Positions 45,500 through 55,958 are shown, counted from the stretch's first letter. The stretch is DNA of 64,000 nucleotides from Macrobrachium rosenbergii (GCF_040412425.1 NC_089777.1:37609037-37673036); one strand, 5' to 3'. The notes: a model not told the origin generated them from the letters alone. Made by a program: numbers and translations.

Positions 45500-46010
45500 T
45501 TAAAAAACAAAATAAACTAGTTCAGTAGTGTGAAAACTAAGACTGGTTACCATTAATAAATCCATTGTATGTCAAGTCTGGATTTAGTAGATGTAGCTGT
45601 ACTCTTCCACAAGGATATTTGAAGAAATTCGTGGCTGCAGGTGTATAGAACACATCGTAAGCAAACGAGGTAAGTAGGATGACATAGGCCCATACGGTGA
45701 TTAATGCCTGAGTCACACATTGGCGACTGAAGACCGCGTATGTTGTAACAGCCGAAAATTTGCTCATTACGACGCCATTACGATGCAATTACGAGCAAGA
45801 CGTCATCAACTGGCATGATTCGTAACCACGTCGGCGACTTTGACGATGTCCCCTAAGTGATGGCGGATGTGCAAGGCTACCTAGCACCTACGTAGTCGAG
45901 TCACGACAACTGTAAAAAGTGCCATGTCATGCCGCAAGATGCAATAGTACCGTAATGGCTTCTCGACTGACGCAACGGCGTCGGCATTTGATTACGGAAG
46001 ATGTAACTAG
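45500..46010. other. weak inverted similarity to 55.6-55.8 kb
   Basis: The minus strand holds an 83-codon frame of unknown nature. CGCGGTCTTCAGTCGCCAATGTGTGACT (reverse strand, about 45708-45735) resembles CGCGGTCTTGAATTGCCAATGTGTGACT on the plus strand near 55701. It probably belongs to a shared repeat; identity unknown. Confidence 0.3.
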
Positions 46011-46051
46011 CAATGTCAACATGTGGCATGCAGTATGACATACACCATGTA

Positions 46052-46992
46052 CAGTCACTCATAAAAGTTCGTGAGGGTCTCTGTGTGTGTGAGAGAATCC
46101 CATTTAACCCCTTTCTGGATGACTGGTGTCTGGGGCCGGTACATTGCGAAAAGGGCCAGATGTTTAAGAACCTTAACTCTACTGGAATAATTGAAGTAAA
46201 ATATAAATGGTAATGATATATCCACTGATTTTGCGCAATGACTACACCTATGGCTAACGAGCAGTCGGTGAGTGATTATATCTTGTGTCATTCATATTAC
46301 ATTCTACTATACTGATGACAATTACAGCTTGGTTAGCTAATAAACAAATATATAAACTAGATATTTTAGTCATCAGTACTAGTGATGTTACCCTATCACA
46401 GTCAAGAGTATAGCAAATAGACAGGGGTAGAAGGAAAACTGCTTCTTTATAGGAAAAAAACCCTAAAAATCAGCCCCAACCTAACTTAAATGTACTGGGG
46501 TTTTTTACCTGATTTTTTCCAGATAAAGATATTACACAAGACGCACTTTCTCTTCCTCTTTTTCCTTCTGCTTTCTCCATTTTCTTTTTCTCTCCTTTTC
46601 ACATGCCACCTCTCTGCTTCTATTGCTTTTTTCCCTGTTTTTTTTTTTATTGGTTTCTTTTTCTCTCTGTACTCAGTCTTTCATGTATTCAAATATGCTG
46701 AATAAAGAATATAAAAATCTAGGGCAAGATGATATTATCAAGGCTAAATTCACCCTTAACGCAATGTGCCAAATACGTTATTTAATAGTTTCCTACGTAG
46801 ATCATGAAGTAATTATAATCTGATCATGATGGTTAATGATAAAAACTGATTGGCAAACAATCTTGTCCAACCTAATTACATCAGCGACAATTTCGCTGTG
46901 TTACATCGCTATACAGACTCACCGTCCAGAGAGGGGTGGGATGGAATTCACCTACACACATGGAGACCCCCACGAACTTTTATGAGTGACTG
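46052..46992. mobile_element. Tc1/mariner-type non-autonomous element
   Basis: Inverted ends CAGTCACTCATAAAAGTTCG at 46052 and its complement ending at 46992 lie directly inside TA dinucleotides (46050-46051 and 46993-46994), the usual mariner target. Similarity continues inward for about 60-80 bases with mismatches. No transposase frame was found in the 941 bp. Confidence 0.75.
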
Positions 46993-47582
46993 TACTAGGC
47001 AACCCAACAGTGTGCACAGTGGGGATGTGCCGTAGTCAGACTGTGTCATGTGCGTTGGCAGCCACACAATAATAAAAAGAAAAAAGTTCTTCTTGTAAAC
47101 TGTTCTCTAATAATGCTACTGAAAATTATTTTTCTACCTTTTGTATATGATACTGTAAATTCTTCTACTACTATAAATTGTATATATCTATATTTTTCAT
47201 AATGTAATAAATTGTGTAAAATGTTTCTATTGTGTAGGTACTAAATTTTCCTAAAAGCAATACGTTATTTCTATAACAATACTTTTTCTTGAAATGTTGA
47301 ACACAGTAATTATTGGATAACAATTTCCTTGACTACAAACCATCTCCAGTATTTTCAAGGCTATTAAACTTGAGATGAATGAAGGTTGATATTTTCATAA
47401 GTTCAGATAAAGAAAAAATGAAACTTAAAACTTGTAAAAAATAATGTGCAAATCAATAATATCAACTGGATATGAATGAGGGTATGATATATTTTCAGAG
47501 GTTCAGATAAAGAAAAAACAAAACTTAAAAGTTGTAAAAAGGGGGTGAGAGATGGAGAAAGGTCAAGGGCCGAATTAATTAC

Positions 47583-47780
47583 CCACAACTGTAAAGTATA
47601 TTTTGGATTCAAGATTTTTAGGATTCTTGATATACTCTAAGAACTTCAGATATAGATAAAAATGACACAGAATACAACATAAAAGAAAATATATTTTGTA
47701 ATAATATAAATATTTTTGAATTTTAACTGTTATTCTGGAATTTTACATAGTTTTTAAACATGATTTTCTATTTAGACAAA
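47583..47780. repeat. diverged direct repeat, copy 1
   Basis: Collinear with about 55198-55390: TTCAAGATTTT, ATTCTTGATA, AGATATAGATA, AAAAGAAAATATATTT, GTAATAATATAAATA, AACATGATTTTCT in the same order and strand. The CsRn1 element begins right after it. Confidence 0.75.
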
Positions 47781-47794
47781 TAAGTCAGTGAGTT

Positions 47795-48181
47795 TGCAAA
47801 GTCCCTGCTCAACGTGTTCTCTGTGGAGAACATCCCGTTTTCTGCAGTGCCTTTCCACGACCTAAGGTCGAGTGGAATATATATTTATCATCACAATTGT
47901 AAACTGTGTATATGTTGTCTTTCTAAGCAATCATGTATTACTCGTATGTACAAGTAACAAGTTATTTATTTCATATGTCAGACATTGTTTATCACTATGT
48001 TCTCTGTATGAACCTGTCCTGTTTTTAAGTAACTAGTTTGACTTCAGGTCACTATAAATCTTTGTACCAGCGGTCTCTGTGAACTACGTAGACGTCTGCA
48101 TCCCGCTTTATAAGCAGCTAATTTTCATCAGTAAACCAGCAGTACTTGTCTTCCTGCTCATTATTTCGCACCTCTCTCACA
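47795..48181 (+). repeat. 5-prime LTR of the CsRn1-type element
   Basis: Starts TGCAAAGTCCC and ends CTCTCACA. It is nearly identical to 52491-52780 over its last 290 bases, including TATAAATC (candidate promoter) and AATAAACC-like (GTAAACC here) signals. Confidence 0.9.
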
Positions 48182-48182
48182 G

Positions 48183-48192
48183 TGGTGACCCC
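48183..48192 (+). other. tRNA-Trp-type primer binding site
   Basis: TGGTGACCCC, one base after the LTR end; it matches ten bases of the site used by CsRn1-group elements, then diverges. Confidence 0.7.
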
Positions 48193-48543
48193 CGGAGTGG
48201 TTCCCGGAAGCCATTAACGGACCCAAACGGCGACTAAGTCTTGGCCCAATGAACCTAATCCATGCCCCTAATGGACTAACTACGGCGCTCTAACAAAGCG
48301 TTCGGGCGTTAACCAACCATCGTCGGCAGGTCGCCAACCTCATTAGCGGACCCACACGGCACACTCCCCCAGCGTGTATTGGTATATGTGTTCCCACACA
48401 CTCCAAGTGTGCGCGTGAAGAGAGCATGGACGGAGACATTCCCAACCACGTACAAATTACCGCAAACCTCTCAGAGGCAGACACCTCCCTCTTGCAACCC
48501 CCTCCTCCTGCGCACCTCCACACCAGCACCACTGCCCCACGCG

Positions 48544-51500
48544 ATGGCCCCCCTGACGGACCAACCAAGGACGGTCCTTAACATAAGGCTGCCGCCATTT
48601 GCCAGGGAGAACACAGTGTCTTGGTTCTACAGGGTTGAGGGGCAATTCAGAATAGCAGGCCTGACTGACGAGGTGTTGAAGGCAGACATCACCATTAACG
48701 CCCTCCCGGAGGAGAGTTATAAGAAGATCGCCCCTTGGTTGATGACGACGTAGGTCCCCGCCACCTTCCAAGAACTGAAATCCACTCTTGTCGAGACCTG
48801 CTCCCTGCTGGTCTCTGAGAGAGCTGCCCTCGACCTCGCCCTCAACCCCCTGCAGGAGGGAAACCTCTTGGAAGTGTGGCACGCCCTCCAGGACCTCCTC
48901 CTCCTCCCTGAGACTGACAGCAGCAGCAGGCGCAAGGAAATCAGTCTGATGAGGGAGATCTTCCTGCGGCAGCTACTGCCGGAGGTCCGTGGGCAGATCA
49001 CAGACACATACACCCTGCCGGTTGAGGACCTAATCACGTTGGCGCAGCAGCTGGCGGATTCCACGAAGGTGGCCAAGCGGGTGGCCACGCCCGCACACTC
49101 CGCCAACTGCCTCCTGCCGGAGGACCCCACCACGGAGCCCGTCAACTTCATTGAGCAGAAAAGGTTGTCCCACCAGCAGAAGAAGGAAGGGCCTGGGCTA
49201 TGCTACTTCCACCGGAGGTTCGGGAGAGCCACCCGGAGGTGTGAAGCCCCCTGCCCTTTCTTCCCTTCAAAAAAACCGAGGAGGTGGCGGCCAACGCCAA
49301 AGGCTGCGGTGGCAACAACAACAAAAATATCCAGGGGCCCCTTACCAGTAGGGTTCTACGTCCGTGACACGATCTCCAGTAGGATGATGTTGGTCGACAC
49401 TGGAGCCGTAAGTTCGGTGTTTCCACCTTCAGGAGAGGACCGCAGATGTCAGCCAGACCTGACTACCTGCTTGACGGCCGCAAACGGGTCCCCCATCCTC
49501 TCCTATAGCACCAAGCTCCTGTCAATCTCCATCCTTGGCCAGAGGTACAGCTGGGAGCTCATCATCGCGGACGTCAAGACTCCACTCCTGGGGGCAGATT
49601 TCCTCACCCACTTCAGTCTGGCAGTCGACGTCGGCTGCAAACGCCTGTTAGACACCCAGTCCTGCCAGCCCCTGCCCTTGTCGCCAGGCCCCAGGGAGCC
49701 CGCCATCTGTTCCATCACACCCCACCAGTATGGTTCCCTCCTGAAGGAGTTCCTGGAGGTCTTCAAACCCAAGCTCCGCCAGATGCCTGGGACTCCTGCC
49801 AAACACAAGATATACCACCATATCAAGATGAAGGGCTCCCAACGCACGCGAAGTTCCGATGGCTTCCCCACAGCGCCTTCAGGAGGCCAAAAAGGCCCTC
49901 GCAGAGAAGGGAAGGATGAGCCTGTGCAAAAAAGGCTCCCAGCCTTGGGCTTCCCCTCTTCACATGGTGCAGAAAGCAGATGGCACCTGGAGGCCCTGCG
50001 GAGAATACAGGTGGCTGAACCTGGCAACAGAGCCGGACCACTACCCCCTGCCGAACATGCAGGACCTGACGGCCTCTTTCCATGGGGCCAGGATATTCTC
50101 CAAAATGGACCTACTAAAATCTTATTTTCAGGTCCCAGTTGCTCGGGAGGACATCCCCAAGACCGCCACCGTCACGCCCTTCGGGTCCTAGTCTTTGCCT
50201 TCTCCACCTTCGGCCTGAGGAACGTGGGTACGACCTTCCAGAGGTTGATGGACAGCATCCTGGGGGACCTGGACTTCTGCGTCTGCCACGTCGACAATAT
50301 CCTAATCTTTTTCAGATCCCGGGAGGAACACCTGAGACACATCCAGAAGGTCCTGCAGTGCCTGCAGGAGAGTGGCCTCATCGTCAGATTTGACAAATGC
50401 ACCTTCAGCATCGAGAAGGTGGAGTTCCTGGGCCACGAGATATCCCCAGAGGGCGTCTGCCCAATGTCGTCAAAGGTCGAAGCCGTCAAGAAGTTTCCCA
50501 CCCCTACCTCCATCAGGGCCGTACAAGAATTCCTCGGTATGGTCAACTACTACAGAAGATTCATCCCGGGGATTGCTCATGCCATGGCCCCCCTGACGGA
50601 GGTCCTGAAGGGACGTCCAAAGACCTTAGTGTGGGGCCCCAACCAGCAGAAGGCTTTTCTCCTGACAAAGGCCTCCCTCGCCAAAGCAACATCTTTGGCC
50701 CATTAGTACCCCAGTGCTCCCCTCAAGCTGACGACGGACGTCAGCAATGTTGCCTGTGGGGCAGTTCTGGAACAGGTCATCAGAGGGACCCCTCAGCCCA
50801 TTGCCTTCTTCAGTAGGAGGCTAAACCACGCCGAGTCCCGCTACAGCACCTTCGACCAAGAACTCCTCGCAGCATACCAGGCGGTACGGCACTTCAAGTT
50901 CCTCCTGGAGGGGACGCCCTTCACAATATGGACTGACCACCAGCCGCTGGTCCATGCCTTCACAAAGCTGGGGGACGCATGGTCCTCTAGGCAGCAGCAG
51001 CACCTCGCAACCATCGCGGAGTTCACCTTCACCATCAAATACCTCCCTGGCAGGAAGAACCTGGTAGCCGATGCCCACTCGAGGATCGAGACCGATTCCG
51101 TACAGCTCAGGATCGATTAGAAGGACCTCGCCTGCAAACAAGCTGCTGACCCTGAGACCCCAGCCTACCATACAGCATCACGTTGCTGAAGTGGAAGGAC
51201 GTGCCCTTCGGCTCAGGAGAATCAACATTACTGAGCGATATCAGTACCGGACGCCCCCACACCCTGGTACCTGCCTCCAGGCGTCGGCTGGTTTTCAACA
51301 TCATCCACGGCCTATCCCACCCCTCCGGAAGGACAACAGCCAGACTGCTGACGGAGAAGTTCGTCTGGCATGGCATATGGAAAGATGCGACGGCCTGAGC
51401 AAGACAATGTATGCAGTGTCAGACAAGTAAAGTGGGGCGGCACAATGAATTGGGGGTGGGCGAATTCCCCCAGCCAAAGAGATGTTTTGGGCACATCCAC

Positions 51501-52433
51501 ATCAACATAGTAGGACCTCTTCGCCCATCAGGAGGAGCCAGATACCTACTGACAGTCGTCAACCGCTCAACCAGGTAGCCTGAAGCTATGCCCATGGAAG
51601 AAGCCACCTCCAGTGCTTGTGCGGAAGCCCTCCTCTCCAGCTGGATCAGCTGGTTCGGTGTCCCGGACGACATAACGACAGACAGGGGACCCGCTTTCCT
51701 GTCCGAGCTGTGGACTACCCTGGCACATCTAATGGGGACCACTCACCACAGCACCACCACCTACAACCCTGCAGCCAACGGAATGGTGGAAAGGTTCCAA
51801 AGGTCTCTGAAGGCATTCCTCATGGTTCGTTGCTCCTCTGAAAACTGGAAGCACCAGCTGCCCTGGGTCCTCCTCGGGTTGAGGACCACCCCCAGAGCCA
51901 ATGACGACCCCTCCTCAGCAGAAAAAGTCTAAGGGGAGACTCTGGTAGTCCCAGGGGAACTCATTGCAGAGAACAGGGACGACATAGGAATGCAGAGGCT
52001 CCAAGACAGAGTTGGAAAGTTCGCCTCCTGCCAAAAGACATTCATCAATAGGATGTCCCCCTTCATGCCCCCCAAGATGTCCTCCTCCACCCATGTCTTT
52101 GTCAGGGACGCCGCCGTTACGCCCACCCTTGACTAGGCCCTACAAGGGACCTTTCCGTGTCCTGGAAAGGAACAAGAAGGCATTCCAAATATCCATCCAT
52201 GGGCAGGAAGACTGGGTGTCAATAGATCGTCTCAAACCCACATTCCTGGAGGGGGAGCAACAGAGGTGGACCCCAAGATCTCCTGCAGGATACTGCAGCC
52301 CCTCAAACAACCCCAGTCTCAAGAAGAAGGCAAAGACTTCCCCAGAAAACCCAGAATTCTGACAGAAATGCACCCCAACAAACCACTGTAGAGGACATCG
52401 GGGAAGACGACCACCCTCTCCAGTTGACATCAA
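48544..52433 (+). pseudogene. gag-pol of the CsRn1-type element (multiple breaks)
   Basis: Gag starts at ATG 48544. A Trp-to-stop TAG lies at 48751-48753, after which Gag continues to the CsRn1-type C-x3-H...C-x3-C motif in LCYFHRRFGRATRRCEAPC (49197-49254). Protease follows (MLVDTGAVSSVF, near 49389). Reverse transcriptase leaves the main frame near 49850 and returns near 50190. Its active-site block reads CHVDNILIF, Asn in place of the second Asp (50296-50298). A stop at 50704 precedes RNase H (TTDVSN, ELLA, TDH), and 51118 is another stop. Integrase has the HHCC finger with a stop at 51396, INIVGPL with Asn in place of the first catalytic Asp (51504-51506), then a stop at 51576, and TTDRG and NGMVERF retained. 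The protein is not expressible as a whole. Confidence 0.9.
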
Positions 52434-52490
52434 GAAAGAGAGGCCCCTTCATCACCCCAGGAGATACCTGGTTTAATCAGACGTTACCTT

Positions 52491-52780
52491 ATCATCACAA
52501 TTGTAAACTGTGTATATGTTGTCTTTCTAAGCAATTATGTATTATGTACAAGTAACAAGTTATTTATTTCATATGTCAGACATTGTTTATCACTTTGTTC
52601 TCTGTATGAACCTGTCCTGTTTTTAAGGAACTAGTTTGACCTCAGGTCACCTATAAATCTTTGTACCAGTGGTCTCTGTGAACTACGCAAACGTCCGCAT
52701 CCCACTTTATAAACAGCTAATTTTCATCAATAAACCAGCAGTACTTGTCTCCCTGCTCATTATTTCGCACCTCTCTCACA
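52491..52780 (+). repeat. 3-prime LTR of the CsRn1-type element (5-prime truncated)
   Basis: Begins at TATCATCACAATTG, equivalent to about base 97 of the other LTR, and ends CTCTCACA before AGTT. It differs from the 5-prime LTR at only a handful of positions, plus a 4-base gap, suggesting a fairly recent insertion. Confidence 0.88.
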
Positions 52781-52789
52781 AGTTGACTG

Positions 52790-53142
52790 TGTGGCGGAAT
52801 TCTAACCCACAAACAAAACAACACACAACACTCACCCTGATCTTCGGTTGCTGGAGATGGATAAAGGTCCACGGTCGCCAATCCCAGCACACAAAACCAC
52901 AAAAAACTTAAAACCGACCCTCCACCAACAACGAACGAAAAAAATATAAGAGACACATGAACCATTAATGTTAATACAAAAAAAAACCCAGACGAACTCC
53001 CCGTCCACTTTCAAGGTTTGACCTCAACTGCCCAAGACTTCCCCATTCCCGAAAAACTCCTGACAGACAGACAGACAGTGCCGTAAACGAACTCCAACAA
53101 CCGAACCACTCACAACGACAATTACACTCACCTCAACTCGCT

Positions 53143-53195
<53 letters not shown>

Positions 53196-53242
53196 AACGT
53201 TGGGAAATGCTAAATACAAACAAATTTACTCATCCCTCTATA
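52790..53242 (-). repeat. 3-prime LTR of the non-autonomous element
   Basis: 453 bp; contains a (CT)n run at 53142-53192. Matches 54686-55131 nearly base for base outside the microsatellite. Confidence 0.92.
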
Positions 53243-53244
53243 AT

Positions 53245-53256
53245 TCTCCCCCTTTT
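53245..53256 (-). other. polypurine tract
   Basis: AAAAGGGGGAGA on the minus strand, two bases from the 3-prime LTR; in position and composition a plus-strand primer site. Confidence 0.75.
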
Positions 53257-53336
53257 AGCATTTCCCAACCAACACCTTTCACACTGCATTCAAATTGCCT
53301 TACGCAACACATAACGGATGCTCACTAGCAGGTCCT

Positions 53337-53951
53337 CTAGATCGCGTTCAAGGGGCACGCAATCATTCTCTCAGAATCATTCTCTCTTCTAGCAACATTC
53401 AAATTCACATCTTCTCCTCCATTCTCTCTCAGATTCACGCTATCTTCTTCACTATTACCACTCTCAATTTCATCCACAATCTCATCTATACCCTCTAACT
53501 CGTTCCCAAATACCTCCCCAATTTCTTCAACTAACCCATCCCATTCGCTCATTGACCTTTCCAATTCTTGCAACGATTCATTCATGCTTTCAATCACTCG
53601 TCTATCACTGCTACGCTCTCTTACTCTTACACTTTCGCTCACCTCCAACCGTTCACTCACCCCTACACATTCAGTCAACTCAGTTATATCAAACCCGCAT
53701 ATGCTATACGTTCTATTCATACCATCCCATTCATCCGTATTACACGCTTTATCACTCATTTTCACTTTGGCACTCACACCCCTATCACACAACTTACGAC
53801 CATTCAGTTTACTTACGTTCTTCCCTTTCTTACGTTTCCTACCATACTCTATCAAAACAAACTGCTGATCCTCATGCAACAACCCCTCACGTACATGCAT
53901 CACACGCACCGCTTGCATCCTGGAGGACCCACCCATTTGAACCCCCTTCAC
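53337..53951 (-). CDS. acidic protein of unknown function inside the non-autonomous LTR element
   Basis: 204 codons. The N-terminal third is basic (GRKRKKGKNVSKLNGRK), followed by a Ser/Glu/Val-rich acidic part (VGEVF-like EEIGEVFGNELEGIDEIVDE) with low complexity. No catalytic motif was recognised. It may be the shortened or fused C-terminal part of an ancestral Gag or Pol. The opposite-strand frames here (53552-54491) are Ser/Pro/His-rich shadows of this purine-rich strand. Confidence 0.45.
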   Translation of the reverse strand: MKGVQMGGSSRMQAVRVMHVREGLLHEDQQFVLIEYGRKRKKGKNVSKLNGRKLCDRGVSAKVKMSDKACNTDEWDGMNRTYSICGFDITELTECVGVSERLEVSESVRVRERSSDRRVIESMNESLQELERSMSEWDGLVEEIGEVFGNELEGIDEIVDEIESGNSEEDSVNLRENGGEDVNLNVARRENDSERMIACPLNAI

Positions 53952-54238
53952 ACTCAGTTTCCCGAATTCGCTGTCACAGTCACCCTCTTTTTATCCACTT
54001 TTATCCACTCACCTCCATCCACCTCACTATCACTACTGCCTTCACCCTCTCCCCTTCTTTCCTGCCTTTCCCACTTCCTTACCCTTCTTACCAGTTTCCT
54101 TTCCCTTTCCTTCTTCCCTTTTTCTTCCCCTGACTTATCCTTACTTTCCTCTGTTCCTTCCCTTGCTTTTCATTCCTCTTTTCCTTACCCTGCCTTTCAT
54201 TCTCTCGTTTCTTACTTCCTATTTCCACATCACTTTCA

Positions 54239-54601
54239 TCACTCACGCTTCCATTCACTTCTTCCTCCTTTTCTTTCTCTCTGCCCCTTCACAATTCCAG
54301 AGGACCTGTCTCCAACAGCCCCTTCTCCAAAAACACACTTGAACATACCTTTCATCATTTCCTCCACACTTTTCATCATTCCCTCCAACTTTTTATCCAT
54401 CCTCTCTTCCATTCTCTCTTCTGACTCTTTCATCTCCCCTTTCATTTCTTCTTTTGCACTCCTTAGCATTCCCCCCATCTCCTCCAACTGACTCCTCAAC
54501 TCCAAATTCTCACTCCTCAGCCTCCCATTCTCCTCCTCCAGCCTACCCTGGAGTTCCCTAGCCACCCGGAGTTCCTCTCTCAGTTTCTCTATCTCACTCA
54601 T
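54239..54601 (-). CDS. Gag-like coiled-coil protein N terminus
   Basis: 120 codons beginning MSEIEKLREELRVARELQ, 60 bases downstream of the primer site, where gag is expected. Residues 1-95 show strong heptad-like Leu/Glu/Arg/Met patterning (LEEENGRLRSENLELRSQLE), a long coiled coil. It ends in a basic tail. No zinc knuckle is seen. Assignment as Gag rests on position; the fold is inferred. Confidence 0.6.
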   Translation of the reverse strand: MSEIEKLREELRVARELQGRLEEENGRLRSENLELRSQLEEMGGMLRSAKEEMKGEMKESEERMEERMDKKLEGMMKSVEEMMKGMFKCVFGEGAVGDRSSGIVKGQRERKGGRSEWKRE

Positions 54602-54660
54602 CCTGACCTCTTACTCTCACTCTACCCACCACAAACAATCCTAACAGCAATTATACAACA

Positions 54661-54678
54661 GCCCCACGTTGGGCGCCA
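54661..54678 (-). other. tRNA-Lys(1,2)-type primer binding site
   Basis: TGGCGCCCAACGTGGGGC on the minus strand, an 18-base match to the standard tRNA-Lys(1,2) site, seven bases inside the 5-prime LTR. Confidence 0.92.
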
Positions 54679-54685
54679 AATATAA

Positions 54686-55024
54686 TGTGGCGGAATTCTA
54701 ACCCACAAACAAAACAACACACAACACTCACCCTGATCTTCGGTTGCTGGAGATGGATAAAGGTCCACGGTCGCCAATCACAGCACACAAAAACCACAAA
54801 AACTTAAAACCGACCCTCCACCAACAACGAACGAAAAAAAAGAAGAGACACATGAACCATTAATGTTAATACAAAAAAACCCAGACGAACTCCCCGTCCA
54901 CTTTCAAGGTTTGACCTCAACTGCCCAAGACTTCCCCATTCCCGAAAAACTCCCGACAGACAGACAGACAGTGCCGTAAACGAACTCCAACAACCGAACC
55001 ACTCACAACGACAATTACACTCGC

Positions 55025-55083
<59 letters not shown>

Positions 55084-55131
55084 AAACGTTGGGAAATGCT
55101 AAATACAAACAAATTTACTCATCCCTCTATA
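54686..55131 (-). repeat. 5-prime LTR of the non-autonomous element
   Basis: 446 bp; shares CGGAATTCTAACCCACAAAC, GACAGACAGACAGTGCCG and GTTGGGAAATGCTAAATAC with the other LTR and also carries a (CT)n run (55035-55074), here preceded by CTCG repeats. Confidence 0.92.
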
Positions 55132-55197
55132 ACTGCAATCAAATACAATTTATTAGAATGTTCTGAAGTATATAAGAAGTGAAAAGGCATTTTTCTA

Positions 55198-55390
55198 TTT
55201 TGAGTAAATTATATTGCATTCAAGATTTTCATTATTCTTGATAAACTTTGAGAATTTCACATATAGATAGATAGGATACTGAATACGACTTAAAAGAAAA
55301 TATATTTGGTAATAATATAAATAATTTTGAACTTTAACTTTTACTTAGGAAAGTTACAAAACTTTTCAACATGATTTTCTGAAGTATGAT
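55198..55390. repeat. diverged direct repeat, copy 2
   Basis: Partner of 47583-47780; together the copies bracket both LTR elements. Confidence 0.75.
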
Positions 55391-55472
55391 AAGGCATTCT
55401 TACAGAACATGACGGTGCCGTTGCATCTCTTGGCATGTGACGTAACTAAATCACAATTAAATCCTCATGTCT

Positions 55473-55958
55473 TCATGTAAGTTGCCATCCTGTAAAGACC
55501 TTTAAATGTGGGCGTCGCCTAAATCGGCAACTTGTGTGTACGACTACGTAAATACGTAATCTCACCTCGCCTGCGAAATGCTGTTGTAAATGGTTCATTG
55601 CATATGATGTCAGGGTGTCGTAATCATCTTTTTTTTTTTTGTAGTGCAAGGTCCCATGACTGTTTTCGATTAGGTGCCAAACCCAGTCATTACGATGGTC
55701 GCGGTCTTGAATTGCCAATGTGTGACTAGCATAAGTGTTGAATGCGCTGGTTGCGATAGCCATTGTAATTTCAAGTCCCAAAAACATAAAAAAATAATGG
55801 AAACAAAATACTAACCATGAGGATCCCATGCTATAAAGGGAAGCAAGGTAGGCTGTAAAAAGTCTTTGAAATGGTATTGTAAAGTCCCGTCTCAACAGGT
55901 TCTCTATGATGAACATCCCGTTTTCTGCGGTGCCTTCACAGCTGACCTGAGGTCGCAC
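55473..55958 (-). other. open frame of uncertain status
   Basis: 161 codons on the minus strand with a hydrophobic central part (WLVFCFHYFFMFLGLEITMAIA) followed by a charged region (IQDRDHRNDWVW). Its first 27 codons overlap the solo LTR at 55878, so the start is not natural. It shares a short motif in inverted orientation with 45.7 kb. No family recognised. Confidence 0.2.

Larger units (their letters stand above)
47795..52780 (+). mobile_element. CsRn1-clade Ty3/Gypsy LTR retrotransposon (defective)
   Basis: About 4.99 kb, flanked by a 4-bp duplication AGTT (47791-47794, 52781-52784). The 5-prime LTR is 47795-48181. A primer site TGGTGACCCC (48183-48192) follows, matching the 3-prime end expected of tRNA-Trp as in known CsRn1 elements. 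The Gag-Pol gene carries a Cys-His-Cys-Cys Gag motif, protease, reverse transcriptase, RNase H and integrase in that order. Several stops, frameshifts and altered catalytic residues make it inactive. The 3-prime LTR lacks roughly its first 95 bases. Confidence 0.9.
52790..55131 (-). mobile_element. non-autonomous LTR retrotransposon with tRNA-Lys primer site
   Basis: 2342 bp on the minus strand. LTRs of about 450 bp (54686-55131 as 5-prime, 52790-53242 as 3-prime) are near-identical. A 4-bp duplication ACTG lies at 52786-52789 and 55132-55135. The primer site TGGCGCCCAACGTGGGGC (54678-54661) matches the tRNA-Lys(1,2) site and begins seven bases after the LTR. A polypurine tract AAAAGGGGGAGA (53256-53245) precedes the 3-prime LTR. 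The interior has a coiled-coil Gag-like frame and a second acidic frame, but no protease, polymerase or integrase. It must depend on another element. The LTR ends read TATAGAGG...CCACA rather than TG...CA. Confidence 0.88.

Noticed and set aside
49148..50546. Several long minus-strand frames across the CsRn1 gag-pol
   Set aside because: GC-rich antisense shadows; retroelement domains read in order only on the plus strand.
53552..54491. 307-codon and 193-codon plus-strand frames rich in Ser, Pro, His and Phe
   Set aside because: They are antisense shadows of the purine-rich coding strand of the non-autonomous LTR element, which has a primer site and Gag-like frame on the minus strand.
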